DNA from: Bradyrhizobium sp. B097
GTDB taxonomy: Bacteria > Pseudomonadota > Alphaproteobacteria > Rhizobiales > Xanthobacteraceae
Length of the DNA: 64,000 nt
NCBI RefSeq assembly: GCF_038957035.1
Contig: NZ_CP152412.1
Span: 5,452,501-5,516,500 of the forward strand
Direction of reading: 5' to 3'
Positions within the stretch are counted from its first letter, which is position 1. Every line of letters begins with the position of its first letter. The translations under genes and the position numbers were made by a program. A model generated the notes under the pieces. That model had not been told where the DNA came from. It did not search any database and saw only the letters and a program-made list of their open reading frames with translations. Positions 52,873-61,100 of this stretch are shown in pieces.

Positions 52873-53029
52873 GGTACTAGCCGCGCGCGCAAATTCGTTC
52901 CAAGCAGAGGCAGGAAGTGGCAGCGGCCGCAAGGTTCACCAAAGAAGTTGGCAAACCGCGCCAAATAGCAGCCGGCAGACGTCGGAGCCAATACCTGGTT
53001 GCTTGACCGGGGCGTCGGGATAACCGCGC

Positions 53030-56000
53030 TCACCACGCGTAACGTACCACTCCCTTTCCAGCATATGAGCGCGTCACATTCGAGAATTCTCCCTCGAACG
53101 TTGCCGCGGCCGACCAGCCGCTGGTCCAACTCACTTCTGCCGAACCGGTGACGAGTGCGGCGTCGGACGCCATCGCGGCGCCGTTCACCACGAAACTCGT
53201 GCCGGGCAGCGTCTGGAATGTCGCAGCAATCGAACGATCCGGATTGAAGTCGTGGGCCCAGGCCGCGCGGCCGCGCAATGTGAAAATGCCGTCTTGCACG
53301 GCAAAGGATTTGTCGGTGCGCAATCCGAGCTCGGTCCGCGCGTCGGTTACACTCTTGGCCGCATAGTTCAGCGCAAAGCTCGAGAGCCCCGAGACAACCC
53401 TTTCCGCATAGGCGGGCAGATCGAACGTCGTGAATTGGCCTGCCGCGTAAGGTGTGATGCCGACACCACCGGCAACGGGTGCAACAAGACGATAGCCGCC
53501 CTCGAGCCGGCCGCTCCAAGCATTTGCGTTGAACTCGGCGCGCAGCCGATCCACTCCAGCGGCCGTCACCGTGCGGTCGGTCGTCATGTCCTGCCAGCCA
53601 TACGCAATCGCGCCAACAAGGTAGGCGGGACCGGCATTGTGCCGGACGAAAGCCCCCGCCTGGAACAGATCAGAGCGGCCGGTCCCAAGGCTAGTCCCAA
53701 GGCTACTGACACCGAAGCTCGTGCCTCCGCCGGCCACCGCAAATCCGGCAATGGTATCGGGCGAGAAGCGATAGTCCGCACCGACCGCCGTGCCGTAGAC
53801 GCTGCTGCGGGAGTCGTTGGAGCCGAGGACTCGCGGATCTCCAGAGGTAAACTGCGAACCACCATAGCCGGCGGTCCAGATGCTCCAGCATTGCGCGAAG
53901 GTCTGCGCGATCGGCGGCGCCTTCGTGTACACCGCCGCATAGGCGGAGCGCTCATCCGCATCGTGGCCCTTCGCAGCATAGGAGAGGCCTTCCTCCGCGT
54001 TGCCCGGGCTGCCGCCGGTGCCGGCAGCATCGGTGCGCCCCGACACGAAGGGATCGGTCAGCAATCCCATGAACAGTTTCATGGCGTCGAAGGTGGTCTG
54101 CTGCGAGCCCGTGGCGCTTTCGCCGGACACTTGCGTCAAGCCGGCCGGCGTCAGTCCGCCGAATACGATCGGAATACTGCCGGTACGATTGAAGTAATTG
54201 ACCAGCGTGTTGGCGACATTCTGCTGGTTGATGGTGAGTCCGGATCCGAAATTCGGTGCAGCCGGCGGAGAAAAGTTGAGCGCGAGGTCGAGATAGGCCG
54301 TGGTGGCGTCATAGCTCAGGCTGGCCTTGAAGTTGGACGGAAGATTGGTGTTCACCAAAGGGCCATATGTGCCGTTCACTCCACCCGCAGCACTCAGGAT
54401 CGTGTAGCGCTTCGAGACATAGCTTCCGTTGGCGTAGCGCGCATTTACCGTCGCGCCACCGAGCGTCGCGGTCCCCGTCACCTGGGCGAACGACGACGTC
54501 GTCGGGCTGAGGAAGACCAGATACTGGGCGCCCGACTGCAACGCGAGACTGCCATTGACCGTCATCGAGCTGCCCGGCGCGGGGCCTCCCGGTGCAAATG
54601 TGCCGCTTGCTGCAATTGCCGTATTGCCAACCGTGCCGGTACCCGTCAGTTGGCCAAGTGCATTGACCGTCGTCATGCTGGACGATGCGATCGAGCCGTC
54701 CACTTCAAGCACGCCACCATTCACCGTGGTCGTTCCGGTGTATTGGTTGATGCCGGACAAGACCTGTGTGCTGCTGCCGTTCTTGACGATCGCTAGCTTG
54801 GGACCCGCTGCGCCGCCCTCGCCTCCGACGCCGTCCCGCAGCACGCCGGAGAAAGTATCCGTGCCACCCTTCGCGCCCGTGATCGTCAGTGTCGCAAGGC
54901 CGGAAGCGCTTGCGTTTTGCACCACGCCACCGCCGGCGGCACCGTTCGCAAGCGAGGCAATGCTGTTGTTGAAGCCGCTCAGGGTCAGCGTTGCGCCCGC
55001 GTTCACCTGAAACGCCGAATTGGAGGACAGCGCCGTGATTGAATTGGCAATCAGGGTCCCCGAGTCGATATAGGTGATTCCGGAATAACTGTTATTCCCG
55101 GCGAAGATCACCTGTCGCTCGATGCCAACGCCAGTGCTCTCGATGATAAGCGTCCCGCCGCTCGACCCCGGTGCGTCACTGATGTTGCCGGTGAAGCGGA
55201 AGAACCCCGAGCCTGAATCGATCGTGCCGCCGTTGGCGGTGATTTGCACTGCATTGCCGACCGTGCGCTCGCTGATGCCAGCCAGCGCCTGGAGCCTGCC
55301 GCCGTCGAAGGTCAAGGTGCCGGTGCCGATGGCCGATGATGCGATACCCGAGCTTGGCTGTCCCGGCGTGTTGAACACGGTGTCGACCCCAAGCTGCAGC
55401 GTGCTGGGGCCGGCGGACGCGCCACAAGCCGCTCCACCGGATGCACCGCAGATCGTCGTGCCGCCGGAATAGGTGTTGTGGCCGGAGAGGACCAAGGTGC
55501 CTCCGCCATTGACCACGACGTCTCCCGGCACGATGGGAGGTCCCGGCGCGTCGCTGATCACGCCAGAAACGGTGGTCATCGTCCCTGGAGCAACCGTGAA
55601 GGTCGGATCGCCGGCGAGCTTGAAATTATTGCTGATGGTGTGGTCGCCTGCAGCAAACAGGATTCTCGTGCCGGCTGCCATCGTGACATCGCCAGACCCG
55701 AGCGCATGATCGTTGCCAACCACAAGGGCGCCGCCATCGAGCTCTGTACCGCCCGAATAGCTATTGGCGCCGGACAAGGTGAGTACGCCGCTTCCAACCT
55801 TCGTCAGGCGGCCTCCATTACCCGAAATGGTGCCGGAGACCTCGGTATCCGTGTTGAGCGACCCAACCGTCAGGTTCTTCGTACCGAGAACATAATTACC
55901 GGCCCCCGCGATCGAGCCGACGCTCAGGCCGCTCGACGTCAATCCGGAGATGTCGACCGTACCGCCCGCGTTGGTGACGAGCTGCGCTGTCCCGCCGGTG

Positions 56001-56881
56001 CTGCTATCTGTGAACAGCGTCCTGCCGAAAGCATTGGTCGTGATGATCGCGTCGCCCGCGCCGGCGGAATTGGCGAACTGAAGGGTGCCCAAATTGCCGG
56101 ACGCACCACTGACGACAAAGCCCGGGTGATTGCCCGACTGATTGTCGATACCACTTCCGCCAATCACCAACGAGGCCGGCCCGCCGGCTCCACCGGAGAT
56201 ATTGAACGTGAACGCAGCTGCGCCATTTGAGAAATGCAGCCCGCCGACCTGCGTTGCCTGATTGATGTCGATTGCCGTGGTGGCCGACGCCCCGAATTGC
56301 GCAATATCGGTCGTGGTCGGGACCGATCCCACCGTCCAGTTGGCGGCGTTATTCCAGTTGCTGCTCGCCGGTGTCGCCAGCCATCCTGGTTGCACCGATA
56401 TGACTTGCCGCGTCGCTGTTGCGACGTCGTTCCAGTTGAAGCTCGGCGTATTGGGATTGGTACTGAAGAACATCTGGATCTGTTTTTGACTGGGAGTGCT
56501 CCAGTCGACCCAGATGCGCTCGAAATTCAGCTGCAAAAGCGGAATATATGTCCCGAAGCCAGGAACGACGTTCGGCGTCGAGGAAAACGTCACATTGCAT
56601 TCGGCCGGCGTGCACGAGCCTGCCGAGGCGCTGCCGTTACCGAACTGGACCTGGCCCAGAAGGCCGCCGCCGTCGACGCTGATGCTGGTCCCGATAATAG
56701 AGAACGAGCTCGGCGATCCGACCGATACCGGAATCACAAAATTTGCCGGATTGATCAGAAACTGACCGCTGCCGTGAGACGACGAGAAGCCGATTTCCCA
56801 AAGGTCAGCTGCCGCAGCTGAACTCAGTTGAACACCGAAGGCCGCGGCAACAGAAAAGCCGGTCAACCAGTGACGATGCAT
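53030..56881 (-). CDS. Autotransporter with passenger beta-strand repeats
   Basis: A 1,283-residue type Va secretion protein. It starts at the ATG at 56881 with a signal peptide (MHRHWLTGFSVAAAFGVQLS, then SAAAA). The passenger begins with a domain of unknown type (to about 200). PATR-type repeats follow (for example TKVGSGVLTLSGANSYSGGT; GGTLVLSGHNTYSGGTTICG), predicting a beta-helix. The C-terminal 280 residues are the autotransporter barrel (SVYGTAVGADYRFSPDTIAG; WSGRLEGGYRLVAPVAGGVG), ending in RYAW. It is probably surface-exposed and may act in adhesion. It is divergent from the transglycosylase gene. Confidence 0.92.
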   Translation of the reverse strand: MHRHWLTGFSVAAAFGVQLSSAAAADLWEIGFSSSHGSGQFLINPANFVIPVSVGSPSSFSIIGTSISVDGGGLLGQVQFGNGSASAGSCTPAECNVTFSSTPNVVPGFGTYIPLLQLNFERIWVDWSTPSQKQIQMFFSTNPNTPSFNWNDVATATRQVISVQPGWLATPASSNWNNAANWTVGSVPTTTDIAQFGASATTAIDINQATQVGGLHFSNGAAAFTFNISGGAGGPASLVIGGSGIDNQSGNHPGFVVSGASGNLGTLQFANSAGAGDAIITTNAFGRTLFTDSSTGGTAQLVTNAGGTVDISGLTSSGLSVGSIAGAGNYVLGTKNLTVGSLNTDTEVSGTISGNGGRLTKVGSGVLTLSGANSYSGGTELDGGALVVGNDHALGSGDVTMAAGTRILFAAGDHTISNNFKLAGDPTFTVAPGTMTTVSGVISDAPGPPIVPGDVVVNGGGTLVLSGHNTYSGGTTICGASGGAACGASAGPSTLQLGVDTVFNTPGQPSSGIASSAIGTGTLTFDGGRLQALAGISERTVGNAVQITANGGTIDSGSGFFRFTGNISDAPGSSGGTLIIESTGVGIERQVIFAGNNSYSGITYIDSGTLIANSITALSSNSAFQVNAGATLTLSGFNNSIASLANGAAGGGVVQNASASGLATLTITGAKGGTDTFSGVLRDGVGGEGGAAGPKLAIVKNGSSTQVLSGINQYTGTTTVNGGVLEVDGSIASSSMTTVNALGQLTGTGTVGNTAIAASGTFAPGGPAPGSSMTVNGSLALQSGAQYLVFLSPTTSSFAQVTGTATLGGATVNARYANGSYVSKRYTILSAAGGVNGTYGPLVNTNLPSNFKASLSYDATTAYLDLALNFSPPAAPNFGSGLTINQQNVANTLVNYFNRTGSIPIVFGGLTPAGLTQVSGESATGSQQTTFDAMKLFMGLLTDPFVSGRTDAAGTGGSPGNAEEGLSYAAKGHDADERSAYAAVYTKAPPIAQTFAQCWSIWTAGYGGSQFTSGDPRVLGSNDSRSSVYGTAVGADYRFSPDTIAGFAVAGGGTSFGVSSLGTSLGTGRSDLFQAGAFVRHNAGPAYLVGAIAYGWQDMTTDRTVTAAGVDRLRAEFNANAWSGRLEGGYRLVAPVAGGVGITPYAAGQFTTFDLPAYAERVVSGLSSFALNYAAKSVTDARTELGLRTDKSFAVQDGIFTLRGRAAWAHDFNPDRSIAATFQTLPGTSFVVNGAAMASDAALVTGSAEVSWTSGWSAAATFEGEFSNVTRSYAGKGVVRYAW

Positions 56882-57221
56882 TCCCCATCCCCCGAACCCT
56901 CTGTATCGGAGGTTGCAGCAGATGTCACCTTCCCGCTGTCGCGCCAGCGTCGGCCGCGACGCGGCCATGGCCGCGGTATAATATTGCCTGCTCGATACGA
57001 ATTTGGGGATCGGCGCGATGTCGGTGCTGCTCGACGGGCGCAACGCCCGCTCCCGGCTAGTCGTCAGGACATTGGCAATCTTTCTATTTCAGTGTGGGTT
57101 CGCGCTTCAAACAAGCCTCGCGGCAACGAGCCGCACCCAGGCAAATCCGAGACAGCAGCTCCTCGCCACATTCGACCGTTCCGCTCCTGCTGCGTGAAGT
57201 TCGTTAAAGGCTGACGATCCC
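56882..57221. other. Divergent intergenic region (autotransporter / transglycosylase)
   Basis: About 340 bp without a supported gene. It must hold the promoters of both divergent genes; I see no clear -35/-10 pair. Confidence 0.5.
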
Positions 57222-58061
57222 GTGTCCTCGTTGCCCGTCACCAAGCCAATCGCTCGCAAGAGGCGCGCTCGGCAAGGCTGGACCCCAGCCATTCCGCTGG
57301 CCTGCAGCCGACCCGCCGCGCGAAAGATGTGGCGGAAGCTCGAAGCGATGCCGGCCGCGATGCGGGCTGCGGTCGTCAGTGCGGTGCTTGTCGCGCTCCT
57401 TCCGCTGGCCAACGTCTCCTATCAGATCGTCCGCAAGCCGACCGAGCTGTTCTTTTTCGTCGGCACGGCGCTGGACAAGGAGCCGGCAGACACGTGGCGA
57501 CAGTACGGAGCACACTTCCGTTCCTCCTCTACCGACGCCATCGCCCCCGAGCTCCTGGCTGCGCTGGCCCAGACCGAGAGCTCCGGCAATCCGGTGGCGC
57601 GCACCTATTGGCGCTGGCGACTGACCTGGAATCCGCTCGCGATGTACAAGCCCGCCTCGAGCGCCGTCGGCCTGTATCAGATGACAGACCCCGCGTTCGC
57701 CGAGGCCAACAGCTATTGCATTCGCCAGCACGCGGTCGTCACCGCGGACTGCAGGTTCAATGGCCTCTATGTTCGCACGCTGCCAAGCCACGCCACGGAG
57801 CTCGCAGCGATATACCTGGACCGCAACGTCGCCAGGGTTCTCGCTGCCGCACCGAAGAACACCGCCAGTCCCCGGCAGAAGCAGGATCTCGCCGCGCTCA
57901 TCCATCTCTGCGGCACCGGCCCCGGACGGGCCTTTGTGCGCCGCGGTTTCCGGCCTGCCGCGGGCGAGCAGTGCGGCGACCACCTCGTCGCGGCATACAT
58001 TGCGAAGGTCAACGAGATGAAACGCCAATTTCAGAAGCTTGCGGCAAACGATGGGAGTTGA
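57222..58061 (+). CDS. Lytic transglycosylase-like (SLT domain) protein
   Basis: A 279-residue protein with a basic N-terminus and one hydrophobic segment (MRAAVVSAVLVALLPLANVS, about residues 47-66) that anchors or exports it. The SLT domain shows the catalytic Glu in LLAALAQTESSGNPVART, the GLYQMTDPAFAEA motif, and later TELAAIYLDRNVARVL. It would cleave peptidoglycan in the periplasm. The start is a GTG at 57222; the ATG at 57327 is an alternative. It lies between two autotransporters and may help large surface proteins cross or anchor near the cell wall, but that is inference from position. Confidence 0.83.
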   Translation: MSSLPVTKPIARKRRARQGWTPAIPLACSRPAARKMWRKLEAMPAAMRAAVVSAVLVALLPLANVSYQIVRKPTELFFFVGTALDKEPADTWRQYGAHFRSSSTDAIAPELLAALAQTESSGNPVARTYWRWRLTWNPLAMYKPASSAVGLYQMTDPAFAEANSYCIRQHAVVTADCRFNGLYVRTLPSHATELAAIYLDRNVARVLAAAPKNTASPRQKQDLAALIHLCGTGPGRAFVRRGFRPAAGEQCGDHLVAAYIAKVNEMKRQFQKLAANDGS

Positions 58062-58175
58062 GCCAGAGGTGGCATGCCGCGCACGAGCGCCTCGCCGCAA
58101 AACTCCGCACCCGCGATAGGGCTTGGAAACCAATAGGGGCTGGAAGGCGTCACAAAGCTCCCGCAGAACGGCTCA

Positions 58176-61100
58176 TCACCAGGAGACCTTGGCTCCGATG
58201 AAGCCCGCGATGCTCGGCGTCCGGTACAGGTCTGCTCTCACATCGGCCGACACCGAGACGTTCCGATCGAGCGCGACCTTCGCGCCGAGATTGATGCGAG
58301 CCAGATCAGTCGGAGCCAGCGCACCATCGATGACGAAGTCAAATCCCGGCGCCGCGATGAACGACGGGTTCACGGTCCGGTGCGGCAGGAATTCGTGAAC
58401 CCAGGTGGCACGCGCCCAAGCGTAGAGCGAGCCGCCATTCGCCAGCAACTGGGTGGTATCGAGCTGTGCGCCGATGAAGGTCGGGACGGAGTTGACGTTA
58501 CGGCTCGCGAACGACAGGCCAATGAAACTCGGCGCACCGTTGTTGTTCTCGGTGAAGCCATTCATCCAGTACGACGTGAAATTCAGGCCGGCCAGCGGCG
58601 TCACATTGTAGTCGCCGAAGCGGTACTTGTAGCCGCCCTCGAACATGCCGCTGACGGAGTAGCTGTTGAAGGTCCCGAGCAGATGTTCGGCAAATCCCGG
58701 AATTGCCGCAACTGACGACCCGAATAGCGGCGGCAACACCGTGCCCGGGATAGCTGCGAAGCGGCTCTCGGTATTGGTGAAGTATTCCAGGCCGAGCGAG
58801 CCCATGACATAGGCGTTGTCGAAGCGCTTCGCAGCATAGCCTGCGATGTGGCTGCCCTCGACGCTGTCATTGGTATCGCGCCCGGGTATCTTGACCCACG
58901 CCTTGCCATATCCGACCGCGACACCTGCCATCAGGGTCGGATCGAACTGATAGTCGAGACCGCTGGTGAATCCACCGCCCGCCGATGACGTAGCCGCCGT
59001 ACCGATTGTCGGATTGCCCGAATAGCGCCAGTCGCCTCCGTTCAGCGTCGTCCAGATTCGCCAGGTCCGCTGGCCCGGAGATTTCGCGTAGTTCGGGAAG
59101 CCGTTGCCGGGCGCCGCCGCGTAGCTCATCCGACCCCCGTCATAGAAGGTCAGGCTGTTGGCATCGTTCCGGTCATTGTCGAACATCCAGAACCGGGCCT
59201 GGCTCAGGATCGACGAGTGGAACATGTCGTTCGCCGAGATCGCGCTCTGCTCGACTGCGGCCACGCCTTCGCCCGACAACGTGTCGTACACCGCACCCAG
59301 CACGTCCACGGTTGGCTGATAGAACAATGCCGCCGCGATCGGACGGAAGGTCTGTACATGCGCTGTCTGGATCGCGTTGACTGCGTTGCCGACAGAATGC
59401 TGATTCTGGGTCAAGCCGGAGGGCGAGTAGTCGATCGAGTATTTCAGATCAATGTCAGTCGCATTCGGATAGACCAGCAAGTACTGCGCAACAGCGGTCT
59501 GTTGAGCCTGCCCAACCAGGTTCGGATGGGTCTCGCCCCCGGCAGCCGAAATGATCGTCAGTGTATTGGTGCCCGGTGTCGCGTCACCCGCATTGCCGAT
59601 ATTGACCACGACAGCGCCAGAGACATTCGCCGTTCCCGTCGCGTTCAGCCGATCCGCGGTGGCAGACTTCAGATCCAGATCGACGCCGAAATACCCGCAG
59701 GTGCTGGTCGGCAGGCCGAAGGCACCGCAGGAACCAGCTGTGGTCTGCACGAAGTTTCCGTTCAGGTTGGTGGTCAAGACGTTGAACAAGGCGCCCGGCG
59801 AGAGCAGGCCTTCGTTGGTCAGGACGTTGCCGGCCGCAGGTCCGCCGAGATTGATCACGGCACCGGCGTCGAACACACCGGCCATCAGCGACGGGTTGTT
59901 GTTGTAGGGCTTGTTGTCGATCGAGTTCGTGCCGGTACCGAGGTCGATCGATCCGATCATGTGACCGAAACTCGTGATCGCCTCGTTGCCGATCCCGCCC
60001 CTCACCGCGGTGCCGTTGATACCAGCCATCGTCGCAAGCAGTGCGAAGTTCGTCAGCGTATTGTTTGCGCCGCCGACAAAGGTCACCGCGTTGGTCGTCG
60101 TTGCACCGTCGCCGCTGCCGAGCACGGACTGAGCGGTGCCGAGCCCGGCGTTGCCGAGCGTGATGCCGATGTTGCCGCCGACACCCAGAGCGTTGACCGA
60201 CTGGGCGTAGATCGCGGTCGAACCGGCACCGGTCACGACAACATTCGCTTGTGCGTTGATGGTCACCGCGCCCGCGACGCCTGCCCCACCGACGCTGCCG
60301 GCGAACGGTCCGCTCGAGCCGGGCGCATTTGCGAACGCGCCGCCACCGACGATGCCGCCGCCGCCCGCAATCGACTGCGCGATGATGCCGTGTGCACCGG
60401 CGCCGGTCGTCGTGATCGCGCCATTCGTGGTCACGCTGACGTTGCCGCCATTGCCGCCACCGCCGCCCGCGCCGCCGGTGACTGCCGAAGCGGTCGCTGT
60501 GCCATCCGAGCCAAAGGCCATCTGCAAACCGCCGCCGCCGCCGATCGACTGCGCGACGACAGCGTGGGCGCCGTTGCCGGTCGTTGAGACCAGTTGCGTG
60601 GCGATCGTGACCGCGCCGCCATCGCCCGCCGCGCCGCCACCGGCGCCGATCTTGACGCCTCCCGACGAGCCAACGCCGAAGGCTTCGGCGACGCCGCCGC
60701 CGCCGCCGATCGACTGCCCGAGCACACCGATCGCCCCCGTGCCGGTCGTGAACACCGAGCCGCCTGCGCCCAAGTTGACCGCGTCGCCCTTGCCGCCGGC
60801 GCCGCCGCTCGAACCGATGACGAAGCTCGAGACCGCGGGGTTCTGGCTGCCGCCGCTCCAGAAGCCGGCAAAGCCACCGCCGCCACCGATCGACTGGCCG
60901 AGCAAGCCGACTGAACCGACACCGCTCGTCGAGACAGTCTGCGCCGCGTTGAAGGTCACCGATTGAGCAAGACCGCCCGCGCCGCCGAGGCCGCCCACAG
61001 CGAAGCTGACGCCGTTGGCGCCCACGCTGGTGCCGGTTGGTGTCGTGAAGCCAACATAGCCGCCGCCGCCACCGATCGACTGCGCCATCAGGCCGGCGGC